From NCBI RefSeq assembly GCF_040409955.1, contig NZ_CP123384.1, forward strand, positions 1,807,501-1,871,500: DNA of 64,000 bases. Direction: 5' to 3'. This document shows, one piece after another, positions 29,274-37,847 of this stretch. Position 1 is the stretch's first letter, and every line of letters begins with the position of its first letter. A program made the translations under genes and the position numbers. Origin of the DNA: Salipiger sp. H15. GTDB taxonomy: Bacteria > Pseudomonadota > Alphaproteobacteria > Rhodobacterales > Rhodobacteraceae. The notes under the pieces were generated by a model. It worked only from the letters and a program-made list of their open reading frames with translations. It was not told the origin of the DNA and searched no databases.

Positions 29274-30190
29274 TGTCCCGCCCGCTCGCCACCGTCGGCA
29301 ACGTCAACGTCGATCTCATCCTCGGGCCGCTCGCGCCCTGGCCGCAACCGGGGACCGAGGTGCTCTGCGCGCAGGATGAAACCCGCGTCGGCGGCGCCGC
29401 GGGAAATGCCGCGCTGGCCTGGCAGGCGCTGGGGGTGCCCTTCCAGATCGCCGCGACCACCGGTGACGACCATTACGGCGACTGGCTGCGGGCCGGGTTC
29501 GCGGACCTCTCGGCGGGCTGGCCGCGCACCGCGGGGCACACCACGATCTCGGTCGGGGTGACCCATCCTGACGGCGAGCGCACCTTCCTGACCACCGCCG
29601 GACACCTTCCCGACTTCTGCTGGGAGGATGTCGAGGCCCAGATCGACTGGCAGGCCCTCGCGGGGGGCTACCTGCTGCTCTGCGGCTGCTTCCTGTCGCC
29701 GCGCCTGTCGGCGGCCTACGACCGCCTCTTCGAGCGCGCCGAGGCGCGGGGCATCACGGTGGCGCTGGACACCGGCTGGCCGCTGCAGGGCTGGACCGAG
29801 GAGACCCGGGCGCAGACCCTGCGCTGGATCGCACGCTCGGGCGTGGTGCTGCTGAACGAGATCGAGGCGACCAGCGTCACCGGCTGCGCCGAGGTCGGGG
29901 CGGCGCTGGCCGAGCTGTCGCGGCGGATGCCCGAGGGCGGCACCGCCGTGATCAAGCGCGGCCCGCTCGGGGCGGTGGCACGCCATGCCGGGCAGGACCA
30001 CGCCGCCGCCGCGCCGCAGGTCGACGTCATCGACACCATCGGCGCAGGCGACACGTTCAACGCGGCCTTCCTCGCCGCGCTCGCGGAAGGCGTGCGGCTC
30101 GGCCCGGCGCTGGCACGGGCCGTGGACTGCGCATCGCGGGCGGTGTCCACCCAGCCGCGACAGTTCACGCCGGAAGGGGTCTTTGCATGA
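29270..30190 (+). CDS. PfkB-family carbohydrate kinase
   Basis: A 306-aa ribokinase-superfamily kinase. It begins LATVGNVNVDLILG. The glycine-rich substrate segment is RVGGAAGNAALAWQALGVPF, and the C-terminal signature with the catalytic Asp is DTIGAGDTFNAAFLAAL. It is coupled at both ends (start overlaps the SIS stop, stop overlaps the ATPase start). Together with the SIS enzyme it suggests import, phosphorylation and then isomerisation or deamination of one sugar. Two adjacent ATGs exist (29270, 29273). Confidence 0.92.
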   Translation: MMSRPLATVGNVNVDLILGPLAPWPQPGTEVLCAQDETRVGGAAGNAALAWQALGVPFQIAATTGDDHYGDWLRAGFADLSAGWPRTAGHTTISVGVTHPDGERTFLTTAGHLPDFCWEDVEAQIDWQALAGGYLLLCGCFLSPRLSAAYDRLFERAEARGITVALDTGWPLQGWTEETRAQTLRWIARSGVVLLNEIEATSVTGCAEVGAALAELSRRMPEGGTAVIKRGPLGAVARHAGQDHAAAAPQVDVIDTIGAGDTFNAAFLAALAEGVRLGPALARAVDCASRAVSTQPRQFTPEGVFA

Positions 30191-31272
30191 GCACGCTCGA
30201 GATCCGCAACATCACCAAGAGCTTCGGCACGGTCCAGACGCTCAAGGGCATCGACCTGACGCTCGAGGAGGGGGAATTCCTCGTGCTGCTCGGCGCCTCG
30301 GGCTGCGGCAAGTCCACGCTGCTGAGCATGATCTCGGGGCTTTCCGAGCCGACCTCGGGCGAGGTGGTGCTGAACGGGCGGGCGCTGAACGGCGTGCATC
30401 CCAAGGACCGCGACATCGCCATGGTGTTCCAGAGCTACGCGCTTTACCCCAACCTGAGCGTGGCGCGGAACATCGGCTTCGGGCTCGAGATGCGCGGGAC
30501 GGCAAAGGCCGAACGGGAGGCGGCGGTCGCCGAGGCCGCGCGGATGCTCAAGATCGACCACCTGCTCGAGCGCAAGCCCGGCGACCTCTCGGGCGGGCAG
30601 CGCCAGCGGGTCGCCATCGGCCGGGCGCTGGTGCGCAAGCCGCAGCTCTTCCTGTTCGACGAGCCTCTCTCCAACCTCGACGCGAAGCTGCGCATGGAGA
30701 TGCGCAGCGAGCTGAAGCGCCTGCACCAGATGCTCGGGGTGACGGTGGTCTACGTGACCCACGACCAGATCGAGGCGATGACGCTGGCCACCCGGATCGC
30801 GGTGATGCAGGGCGGACGGATCGAGCAGCTGGGCACGCCCGAGGACATCTACAACCGCCCGGCCACCCGTTTCGTCGCCGAGTTCATGGGCGCGCCGCCG
30901 ATGAATCTGCTCGCCGCCGCGCCGGTCGCGGGCGGGCTGCAGATCGAGGGCACGGGGCAGGTGCTGCCCTGCACCCCCCGCGGCGCCGCGCTGGTCGGCA
31001 TCCGCCCCGAGGCGCTGAAGCTCGCGCCGATGGACGGCGCGCTGAGCCTTGCCGGCACCGTGGACCTGATCGAGCTGACCGGCCCCGAGAAGATCGTCTC
31101 GGTGGCGCTCGGCGGGCGCAGCGTCACGATGACAGTCCCCGCCGAGACGCCGATCGCGCTGGGGCAGGCGGTGACGCTCTACGCAGACATGAGCCGCCTG
31201 TCGGTCTTCGATGCGGAAAGCGGGGCGCGGATCGAGCTTCCCGGCCTCGCCGCCGCTATTCGGACAGGTTGA
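30187..31272 (+). CDS. ABC transporter ATP-binding protein (UgpC/MalK-like)
   Basis: A 361-aa ATPase that drives the sugar importer. Walker A is GASGCGKSTLL (residues 37-47), the Q-loop MVFQSYALYPNLSV, signature LSGGQRQRVAIG, Walker B LFLFDEPLSNLD and the switch His YVTHDQ. The C-terminal TOBE/OB domain is present (residues about 240-355). Last gene of the operon. Its 3' end overlaps the convergent rpiR-like gene by 17 bp. Confidence 0.96.
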   Translation: MSTLEIRNITKSFGTVQTLKGIDLTLEEGEFLVLLGASGCGKSTLLSMISGLSEPTSGEVVLNGRALNGVHPKDRDIAMVFQSYALYPNLSVARNIGFGLEMRGTAKAEREAAVAEAARMLKIDHLLERKPGDLSGGQRQRVAIGRALVRKPQLFLFDEPLSNLDAKLRMEMRSELKRLHQMLGVTVVYVTHDQIEAMTLATRIAVMQGGRIEQLGTPEDIYNRPATRFVAEFMGAPPMNLLAAAPVAGGLQIEGTGQVLPCTPRGAALVGIRPEALKLAPMDGALSLAGTVDLIELTGPEKIVSVALGGRSVTMTVPAETPIALGQAVTLYADMSRLSVFDAESGARIELPGLAAAIRTG

Positions 31273-32104
31273 GTTCCTCGTTGATCGCGTCCAGCGTCGC
31301 GATGCGCTGGGTGACCGCGTCGGCATTCTGCCCGAGGTAGGAGAGGGCGAGCAGCCGCAGCATCGAGATCATCGTCGCGTGGGTCGGCACGATGCCGTAG
31401 CTCGCGGTGTGGCAGGGCAGGACGCAGTCCGAGAACCGCCCGGCTTGGGCCGCGTAGGCGTGATCGGTGATGGTGATGATCCGCATCCGCGTCGTGCGGG
31501 CGTGGTTCAGCAGCACCGGCAGCAGGCGGGGGCGGGGCTCGAAGGTCAGCAGGATCAGCGCGTCGCGCGGCCCGGTCATCGACAGTTCCGACGCCCAGTC
31601 CTGGCCCGAGCCCTCGATCTGGTGCACCCCGTGCCGCAGCCGCGTGAACATCGTGCGGCCGAGCCGCGCGATGCCGTATTCATCGCCGAACCCGAGGAAC
31701 CAGACGCGCGGGGCGTTCTTGAGGATGCCCGCGATCTCGGGCAGCAGGTCGGCGCGGATCTCCTCGAAGGTGCGGGTCAGGTTGCGCTGCTCGAGATCGA
31801 GGTGCTCGGACAGCGTGCGCCCGAGCGAGCCCGTTTCGGGCATCGCGTCGAATCGCACGAAAGGCTCGCGGCTGTTGCGCTCCTCGCGGGCCTGGATGCG
31901 CACCTCCTCGAAGTCGGCATATCCCAAACTGCGGAAAAAACGGGCGGTCGTCGCTTTCGAGACCCCCGCCAGCGCGGCCAGTTCCGTCGCCTTGTGCGTT
32001 TCCACAAGTCCTTGATTCTCGATGAGAACGGTTGCGATCTTCTGCTCGCTCGACGTCAGGCGGGAGTATTTCTCCTGGATGCGGAGGATCAGTCTGGACG
32101 CCAT
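31256..32104 (-). CDS. RpiR/MurR-family transcriptional regulator
   Basis: A 282-aa regulator with an N-terminal HTH_6 domain (LTSSEQKIATVLIENQGLVE, then ATELAALAGVSKATTARFFR) and a C-terminal SIS phosphosugar-binding domain (VWFLGFGDEYGIARLGRTMF, then ALILLTFEPRPRLLPVLLN). It lies between the sugar operon (convergent) and the COG0212-ABC operon (divergent, 75 bp away). The intervening TGAAAC boxes look like its operator. The SIS domain suggests a phosphosugar ligand, although the divergent operon looks thiamin-related, so its real target needs testing. Confidence 0.93.
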   Translation of the reverse strand: MASRLILRIQEKYSRLTSSEQKIATVLIENQGLVETHKATELAALAGVSKATTARFFRSLGYADFEEVRIQAREERNSREPFVRFDAMPETGSLGRTLSEHLDLEQRNLTRTFEEIRADLLPEIAGILKNAPRVWFLGFGDEYGIARLGRTMFTRLRHGVHQIEGSGQDWASELSMTGPRDALILLTFEPRPRLLPVLLNHARTTRMRIITITDHAYAAQAGRFSDCVLPCHTASYGIVPTHATMISMLRLLALSYLGQNADAVTQRIATLDAINEELNLSE

Positions 32105-32128
32105 GCCTAATGCTTTTCCCTTGACGAG

Positions 32129-32164
32129 TGAAACTCAGGTTTCAAAACAATGAAACACTGAAAC
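32129..32164. promoter_or_regulatory. Cluster of TGAAAC boxes between rpiR and the COG0212 operon
   Basis: TGAAAC occurs at 32129-32134, 32151-32156 and 32159-32164, and its reverse complement GTTTCA at 32139-32144. This makes inverted repeats TGAAAC-N4-GTTTCA and GTTTCA-N6-TGAAAC. RpiR-type regulators often bind such repeats, and the position between divergent genes fits a shared operator. A TTGACG at 32121 could be a -35 element. Confidence 0.6.
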
Positions 32165-32179
32165 GGTAAGGGCAGCAAG

Positions 32180-32917
32180 ATGACTTCCTCCAGGATGATC
32201 CGCGAAAGAATATGGACGAGGCTTCATGACGTGGCGAGGCCGGATACCCGCTTTCACATGAACTTCGCCGAGGTCATCCCGGATTTCGAGGGTTCGGACA
32301 TCGCCACGGACCGCCTCGTCGAGGACCCTGCCTACCAGAACAGCAGCTTTGCCTTCATCACGCCGGACAACTGCCTCGTCGACCTCCGCCGCCGGATGAT
32401 CGAGGCGGGGAAACCCTTCGTCATGTCGACCTACGGCATCTACCGCGGGTTCCTCTATCTCGATCCCGCGGTCGTGCCCGAGGGGGCGGCGCTCTATGCC
32501 GCCTGGCTCGACGGGATGGAGCATTTCGGCACCCCCGTGACGCTCGAGGAGATCTCGAAGCTGGGCCGTTTCGACTACCTCGTGACCGGCGCCTCGGCGG
32601 TGTCGATGAACGGCGTGCGCTTCGGCAAGGGACACGGCTTCTTCGACCTCGAGTGGGGCATGTTCACCGACCTCGGCTTCGTCGACGAGACGACGCCGGT
32701 GCACGCGGTCGTGCATGACATCCAGCTGATCGAGGAACAGCTCCAGCCCTCCGAGACAGACATCCTCGTGGACAAGATCTTCACCCCCGGCGGCACCCAT
32801 GTCGTCAAGCGCCGCGCCAAGCGTCCGAGCGGCGTGAAATGGCCCTTGCTGGCCCCCAAGCAGATTGCCGAGACCCCGCCGCTGCAGGAGCTTCGGCGCC
32901 TGCAGGGGCTTGCCTGA
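32180..32917 (+). CDS. 5-formyltetrahydrofolate cyclo-ligase paralog (COG0212-like)
   Basis: A 245-aa protein of the 5-FCL superfamily. Signature segments are VTGASAVSMNGVRFGKGHGF, FDLEWGMFTDLGFVDE and VVHDIQLIEEQLQPSETDIL, followed by VDKIFTPGG. These resemble the paralog group that comparative genomics has linked to thiamin metabolism rather than true folate cyclo-ligases. It leads an operon with an NMT1/THI5-like binding protein, ATPase and permease, which supports that link. The actual reaction is unknown. Control by the divergent RpiR regulator is likely. Confidence 0.82.
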   Translation: MTSSRMIRERIWTRLHDVARPDTRFHMNFAEVIPDFEGSDIATDRLVEDPAYQNSSFAFITPDNCLVDLRRRMIEAGKPFVMSTYGIYRGFLYLDPAVVPEGAALYAAWLDGMEHFGTPVTLEEISKLGRFDYLVTGASAVSMNGVRFGKGHGFFDLEWGMFTDLGFVDETTPVHAVVHDIQLIEEQLQPSETDILVDKIFTPGGTHVVKRRAKRPSGVKWPLLAPKQIAETPPLQELRRLQGLA

Positions 32918-32945
32918 CACCTCCAACAGAAAGGAGTTCTCATTC

Positions 32946-33920
32946 ATGACCGCTTCTCTCAACCGTCGCGCCTTCCTCGGCACCGCCGCCGCGGGGCTCG
33001 CGACCGCGACGCTGCCGCGCCGGGCTCTTGCCGCCACCGCTCCGCTGACCATGCAGGCCGCCTGGATCAACGACGCGGAGTTCACCGGCTACTTCCTCGG
33101 GCTGGACCAGGGCTATTACGCGGAGGCCGGGCTCGAGCTCGAGTACCTGCCGGGCGGGCCCGACGTGATCCCCGAGAGCACGCTCATCGCCGGCCGCGCC
33201 GACCTGGCGCTGACCACGCCCGACACTACCATCAAGGCGATCGTCGAGCAGGGCGCGCCCTTCAGGATCATAGGCGCGCAGTACCAGAAGAACCCGATCG
33301 GCATTGTGTCCCTTGCCAAGGCGCCGATCCGCGAGCCCAAGGACCTGATCGGCAAGACGCTGGCGGTGCCGCCGGTCAACGTGATCTCGGTCGAGGCGAT
33401 GCTGAAGATGAACGGGATCGAGCCCGGCCAGGTCAACATCGTGCCCTACGCCTACGATCCGACCCCGCTGGTCAAGGGCGAGATCGACGCGAGCCTCGAT
33501 TTCACCACCAACGTTCCGTTCACCATCCAGCAGGCGGGCGAGGAGGCGAGCTCGTTCCTGCTCTACGATTTCGGCTACACGATCTACAACGACACCGTCG
33601 TGGTCACCGAGGCCGTGCTGAACGAGAAGCGCGACCTGCTGGTGGCCTGGCTCGCAGCCTCGCGCAAGGCCTGGGCCGAGAACCTGGCCGACCCCACCGT
33701 CTGGCCGCCGAAATTCGCGGACAGCCACTTCATGGGCACCGGGCGCTCGATCGAGAACGAGGTCTATTTCAACACCGCCCAGAAGCCGCTGATCGACTGC
33801 CCCGAGGGCTGCTTTGCGCTGACCGAGGACGGCATCGAGAAATGCCTCAGCGCGCTCGGCGAAGTTGGGATCGTCGGCAGCGCCGAGATGTTCGACACCT
33901 CGCTGCTTGCGGAGATCTGA
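32946..33920 (+). CDS. NMT1/THI5-like ABC transporter substrate-binding protein
   Basis: A 324-aa exported protein. The start region MTASLNRRAFLGTAAAGLAT carries a twin-arginine type signal (NRRAFLG), cleaved near ALA at about residue 30. The mature part (LTMQAAWINDAEFTGYFLGL, then GYYAEAGLELEYLPGGPDV) is typical of ThiY/THI5-like binding proteins for pyrimidines or related precursors. Part of the operon with the COG0212 paralog; the ATPase start overlaps its stop (TGATG). Ligand inferred, possibly a hydroxymethylpyrimidine-type thiamin precursor. Confidence 0.88.
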   Translation: MTASLNRRAFLGTAAAGLATATLPRRALAATAPLTMQAAWINDAEFTGYFLGLDQGYYAEAGLELEYLPGGPDVIPESTLIAGRADLALTTPDTTIKAIVEQGAPFRIIGAQYQKNPIGIVSLAKAPIREPKDLIGKTLAVPPVNVISVEAMLKMNGIEPGQVNIVPYAYDPTPLVKGEIDASLDFTTNVPFTIQQAGEEASSFLLYDFGYTIYNDTVVVTEAVLNEKRDLLVAWLAASRKAWAENLADPTVWPPKFADSHFMGTGRSIENEVYFNTAQKPLIDCPEGCFALTEDGIEKCLSALGEVGIVGSAEMFDTSLLAEI

Positions 33921-34690
33921 TGACGCGGCCTGACGGGATTTCATTGTCCGGTGTGAGCAAGACCTTCACCGGGCGGGGCAAGGTGGTCGAGGCGCTGCGG
34001 GAGGTCTCGCTGGCCTGTCCGCCGGGGTCTTTCACCTCGATCATCGGCCCGTCAGGCTGCGGCAAGTCCACGGTGATGCGCATCGCGCTGGGGCTCGAGA
34101 GCGCAGACGCGGGCGAGGTGCGGGTGGCGGGCAGGCCCTCGCTCGAGGCCGCGCGCGACGGGGTCACCGGGGTTGCCTTCCAGGACGCCGCGCTGCTGCC
34201 CTGGCGCACGGTGCGGCGCAATGTCGAGGTGCCGCTCGAGGTGCTGGGACGCAGGCCCGGGGCCGAGGCCGCGCAGGTGCAGGCGATGATCGACCTCGTG
34301 GGGCTGAAGGGCTACGAGAATTCCCTGCCCGGCGAGCTGTCGGGTGGGATGCGGCAGCGCGTCGCCATCGCGCGGGCGCTGGTCACCCGGCCGCAGGTCC
34401 TGTTCATGGACGAGCCCTTCGGCGCGCTCGACCAGATCCTGCGCCGCCAGATGAACGTCGAGCTGCAGCGCATCTGGTCGGAGACCGGCTCGACCGCGCT
34501 GCTGGTCACCCACGGCATCGACGAGGCGGTGTTCCTGTCGGACCGGGTGGTCGTGATGCATTCCGGGCCGGGGCGGGTGGTCGACGTTATCGACGTGCCT
34601 TTCGAGCGCCCGCGCAAACCGCCGCTCTTTTCCGATCCCGCCTTCCACCGGATCTGCGACCACGTGGCCGAGGTCCTGCATGGCTCCTGA
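33920..34690 (+). CDS. ABC transporter ATP-binding protein (SsuB/TauB/ThiZ-like)
   Basis: A 256-aa ATPase whose start overlaps the binding-protein stop at 33918-33922. Walker A GPSGCGKSTVM, Q-loop VAFQDAALLPWRTV, signature ELSGGMRQRVAIA, Walker B VLFMDEPFGALD and switch LLVTHGIDEA are all intact. It energises the fused permease encoded next, whose gene overlaps its own by 11 bp. Confidence 0.95.
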   Translation: MTRPDGISLSGVSKTFTGRGKVVEALREVSLACPPGSFTSIIGPSGCGKSTVMRIALGLESADAGEVRVAGRPSLEAARDGVTGVAFQDAALLPWRTVRRNVEVPLEVLGRRPGAEAAQVQAMIDLVGLKGYENSLPGELSGGMRQRVAIARALVTRPQVLFMDEPFGALDQILRRQMNVELQRIWSETGSTALLVTHGIDEAVFLSDRVVVMHSGPGRVVDVIDVPFERPRKPPLFSDPAFHRICDHVAEVLHGS

Positions 34691-36251
34691 AAGGCTCCGG
34701 CACCGCGCGGGGCTGGGCACCGCGCTGATCCTGCTGCTGGCCTGGGAAGTCGTCGGGCAACTCGGTCTGGTGGCGGGCGGCGCATTGCCGCCGCCGAGCG
34801 ACATCCTCCTGCGGCTCTGGCAGGATCGCGCGGACTATCCCCGCCACATCGGCGCGACGCTCTTCGCCTCGGTCTTGGGCTTCCTGATCGGGAACGCCGT
34901 CGCCGTCGCCGGCGGCATGGCCTTTGCCCTCTCGCCGCCGCTGCTGCGGCTCTTCCGCGGCATCAACATCGCCGCCTTCGCGCTGCCGCCGATCGCAATC
35001 GCGCCGATCCTTGCGCTGACCCTGTCGGGCATGGCGCCGCGCATCACCCTCGCGGCGCTCGGCGTCTATTTCGTCACCATGACCTCGACGGTGATCGGCC
35101 TCTCGCAGGCCGACAGCCGGGCCGAGGACGTGGTGCGCGCCTATGGCGGAAGCCGCTGGACGATCCTGCGGCTGGTCCAGTTCCGCGGCGCGGTGCCGGC
35201 GATCCTTGCCGGTCTGCGCGTCGCCGCGCCCAACGCCGTTCTGGGCGCGATCCTGGCCGAGTTCGGCGGTGGCGGGCGCTGGGGGCTCGGCGCCTACCTG
35301 CTCGGCTCGCTCGGCCGGGGCGAGCCCGACCGGCTGTGGGGCATCGGCCTTGTCGCGACGCTGATCGCCGGGCTGAGCTATGCCGGCTTCGCGCTGCTGT
35401 CGCGCCGCCTGCTCGGCGCGACGCGGGCGGTGACGCTGAACACCGCCGTGCCGACGGGCAGGGCCGAGACGGGGAGCGCCGCGCGCCGCATCGCCATGGC
35501 GCTTGCGACGCTGCTCCTGCCCTTCGCGCTCTGGTGGGGACTGATCCGCCTCAGCGGCGCGCCCGCGATGATCGCCAAGACCCCGGGTGACGTACTGGCC
35601 TACCTCTTCCAGTCGCCCGGCGCCGCCGCGGCGCAGGCAAAGCTGCTGGTGGCACTGGGGCAGACCCTGCCGATCACCTTCGTCGGCATGGCGGCGGGGC
35701 CGGCCTTTGCCTTCCTGCTGGCGATCCTCTCCCGGCTCGTGCCGCGCTTCGTCGAGGGCTTCCTGCCGGTCGCGCTGGTCACCCAGACCATGCCGCTGGT
35801 GGCGCTGACGCCGCTGCTGGTGCTGATCCTCGGGCGGGGCACGTCGCTGACGCTCTGGGTGACGATCTCGGTGACCTTCTTCCCGGCCTTCGTGACGCTG
35901 GCGCAGGGCATCGCGCTGGTGCCGCGCAGCGCCGAGGAATTGCCGCGGGCCTATGGCGCCAGCCGCTGGACCGAGATGCGCCTCGTGACGATCCCCGCCT
36001 CGCTGCCCTATCTCTTCGCCGCGACACGCCTCACGGTGCCGCGCGCGCTGCTGGGGGTGATGATCGCCGAATGGCTGGCGACGGGGCGCGGGCTCGGCAA
36101 CCTGCTCAACCAGTCGCGCGGCTATCTCGACTACGGCATGATCTGGTCGGTCGCCGCGGTCTCGCTGATCCTGTCGGTGACCTTCTACCAGCTGGTGGTG
36201 ATCGCCGAGCGCCGCGTGCTCGGACGCCTCGGGATGAGCACGTCCGAATAG
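34680..36251 (+). CDS. ABC transporter permease, two BPD_transp_1 modules fused
   Basis: A 523-aa membrane protein with two complete permease modules in tandem, about 260 residues each, so that one chain supplies both halves of the channel. EAA-type coupling loops are seen in both halves (DVVRAYGGSRWTILRLVQFR and ELPRAYGASRWTEMRLVTIP). Most transporters of this family use a homodimer of a single-module protein, so the fusion is noteworthy. Last gene of the COG0212 operon. Confidence 0.92.
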   Translation: MAPERLRHRAGLGTALILLLAWEVVGQLGLVAGGALPPPSDILLRLWQDRADYPRHIGATLFASVLGFLIGNAVAVAGGMAFALSPPLLRLFRGINIAAFALPPIAIAPILALTLSGMAPRITLAALGVYFVTMTSTVIGLSQADSRAEDVVRAYGGSRWTILRLVQFRGAVPAILAGLRVAAPNAVLGAILAEFGGGGRWGLGAYLLGSLGRGEPDRLWGIGLVATLIAGLSYAGFALLSRRLLGATRAVTLNTAVPTGRAETGSAARRIAMALATLLLPFALWWGLIRLSGAPAMIAKTPGDVLAYLFQSPGAAAAQAKLLVALGQTLPITFVGMAAGPAFAFLLAILSRLVPRFVEGFLPVALVTQTMPLVALTPLLVLILGRGTSLTLWVTISVTFFPAFVTLAQGIALVPRSAEELPRAYGASRWTEMRLVTIPASLPYLFAATRLTVPRALLGVMIAEWLATGRGLGNLLNQSRGYLDYGMIWSVAAVSLILSVTFYQLVVIAERRVLGRLGMSTSE

Positions 36252-36290
36252 CGGTGCCTTTGCCGGAAAGCTGGGTAATTCGATAAACGT

Positions 36291-36336
36291 GGAAATAGCT
36301 GTTGACGCCGCGAGCCAACGGCGCGCAACTATTTCC
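36291..36336. promoter_or_regulatory. Inverted repeat in front of the ArsR gene
   Basis: GGAAATAG (36291-36298) and CTATTTCC (36329-36336) form an 8-bp inverted repeat with a 30-nt spacer, ending directly at the ArsR start codon. A weak promoter (TTGCCG near 36260, GATAAA near 36282) lies just upstream. An autoregulatory ArsR site is possible. No Shine-Dalgarno sequence is seen. Confidence 0.4.
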
Positions 36337-36660
36337 ATGGATATCGAAACAGCGTCCCGACAACTCGATGCGATCGGCAATCCGACCCGGCTGAGCATCT
36401 ACCGCGCGCTGGTGCGGGCGGGCGATGCCGGCCTGCCGGTTGCCCGCGTGCAGGAGGCGATCGGCCTGCCGGCCTCGACCCTGTCGCACCACCTGAAGAA
36501 GCTGCTGGAAGTCGGGTTGATCCGGCAGGAGCGGGAGGGGACCATCCTCAACTGCCATGCCGAGTATCCCGCCATGCGCGCGCTCATCGGCTTCCTGGTC
36601 GACGAGTGCTGCGCGGATGACCGCGGCGAGACCGGGGCCGCGGCGGACCGCGCTCGATGA
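36337..36660 (+). CDS. ArsR-family transcriptional regulator
   Basis: A 107-aa winged helix-turn-helix repressor. Start at ATG 36337 (MDIETASRQLDAIGNPTRLS); a GTG 48 bp upstream is possible. Recognition region ARVQEAIGLPASTLSHHLKK, then LLEVGLIRQEREGTIL. Cysteines occur in LNCHAEY and near the C-terminus in DECCADD, and a vicinal pair there could bind As(III) or another thiophilic metal. Overlaps the MFS gene by 4 bp (ATGA), so it likely controls that exporter and itself. Confidence 0.88.
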   Translation: MDIETASRQLDAIGNPTRLSIYRALVRAGDAGLPVARVQEAIGLPASTLSHHLKKLLEVGLIRQEREGTILNCHAEYPAMRALIGFLVDECCADDRGETGAAADRAR

Positions 36661-37847
36661 CCCGCTCCCGGACCCGCGTGGTGTCCGCCCTCGGCATCGT
36701 CCAGATCTTCGCCTGGGGCAGCAGCTATTACCTGATCGCCCCGCTCGCCGCAGCGATCGCGGCCGACACCGGCTGGAGCCAGGCGCTGATCTCGGCCGGG
36801 GTTTCGGTCGCGCTGCTGATGTCGGGCCTTGCCGCGCCCATGGTCGGCCGCCGGATCGGGCTCACCGGGGGGCGGGGGACGCTCTGCGTCGGGATGGTGC
36901 TGATCGCGGCGGGTCTCGTCCTGCTGAGCCTTTCGCAGGCGCCCTGGGCCTACCTGCTGGCCTGGGGCGTGCTCGGCCTCGGGATGGCGGCGGGGCTCTA
37001 CGATGCCGCCTTCTCCGTCCTCGGTGCCGCCTTCGGACGCGAGGCGCGCGCGGCGATCACCCAGCTGACGCTCTGGGGCGGCTTCGCGAGCACCGTCTGC
37101 TGGCCGCTCTCCGCCTGGCTGGTCGAGGCGATCGGCTGGCGCGAGACCTGCCTCGTCTACGCGGGCCTGCACCTCTTCGGCACGCTGCCGCTCTGCTGGT
37201 GGGCCCTGCCACGCAGGCCGGAGGCGACGCGGCAGGAGCCGGGGGCAGGGGGCGCGACCCGCGCCGCCCCGACCCGAGCCGCCGATGTCAGGTTTCTCTG
37301 CATCGCGGTGGCGGGGGTCACGCTGACCCTTCTCGCGACGATCTGGTCCGTCCACATGGTCACGCTGCTGGCGGCCGGAGGTTACACCTCCGCTGCCGCG
37401 ATCGTACTCGGCACCCTGATAGGTCCATCGCAGGTGGGCGCCCGCGTCATCGAGATGATGGGGGGCGGCCGACATCACCCGGTCTGGACCATGCTCGCGG
37501 CGACCGCGCTGGTGTTCCTCGGCTTCATCGGCCTGACGCTCGGCCTGCCCGCCGCGGCCGCTCTCGTCGCCTATGGCGCGGGGAACGGGCTCTGGTCCAT
37601 CGCGCGCGGCGCGCTTCCCCTCGCGCTCTACGGAGCGAGCGCCTATCCGGCGCTCATGGGCCGCCTGGCGCGCCCGATGCTTCTCGCCGGAGCCGCCGCC
37701 CCGACGGTGGGCGCGTTTCTCATAGAGACGCTCGGCGCGGGAGCGACGATGACGCTGCTTGCCCTGCTGGCCGCCCTGCCGCTGACGCTGGCCCTCGTTC
37801 TCCAGTCCGACCTGACACGCGAGCGCAGCGGTGTCGGGTTCAGGTAG
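36657..37847 (+). CDS. MFS transporter coupled to ArsR
   Basis: A 396-aa protein with 12 predicted membrane helices, beginning with VVSALGIVQIFAWGSSYYLI. Linker motif A is degenerate (PMVGRRIGLTGGRGT). Coupled translationally to ArsR, so an exporter of a toxic metalloid or a compound sensed by ArsR is plausible. MFS exporters next to arsR are known for arsenicals, but no other ars gene is present, so the substrate is open. It is the last gene before the integrated element. Confidence 0.87.
   Translation: MTRSRTRVVSALGIVQIFAWGSSYYLIAPLAAAIAADTGWSQALISAGVSVALLMSGLAAPMVGRRIGLTGGRGTLCVGMVLIAAGLVLLSLSQAPWAYLLAWGVLGLGMAAGLYDAAFSVLGAAFGREARAAITQLTLWGGFASTVCWPLSAWLVEAIGWRETCLVYAGLHLFGTLPLCWWALPRRPEATRQEPGAGGATRAAPTRAADVRFLCIAVAGVTLTLLATIWSVHMVTLLAAGGYTSAAAIVLGTLIGPSQVGARVIEMMGGGRHHPVWTMLAATALVFLGFIGLTLGLPAAAALVAYGAGNGLWSIARGALPLALYGASAYPALMGRLARPMLLAGAAAPTVGAFLIETLGAGATMTLLALLAALPLTLALVLQSDLTRERSGVGFR

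Noticed and set aside
32105..32179. TPP riboswitch ahead of the COG0212 operon
   Set aside because: The gap is only 75 bp and lacks the CUGAGA and other conserved THI-box elements.
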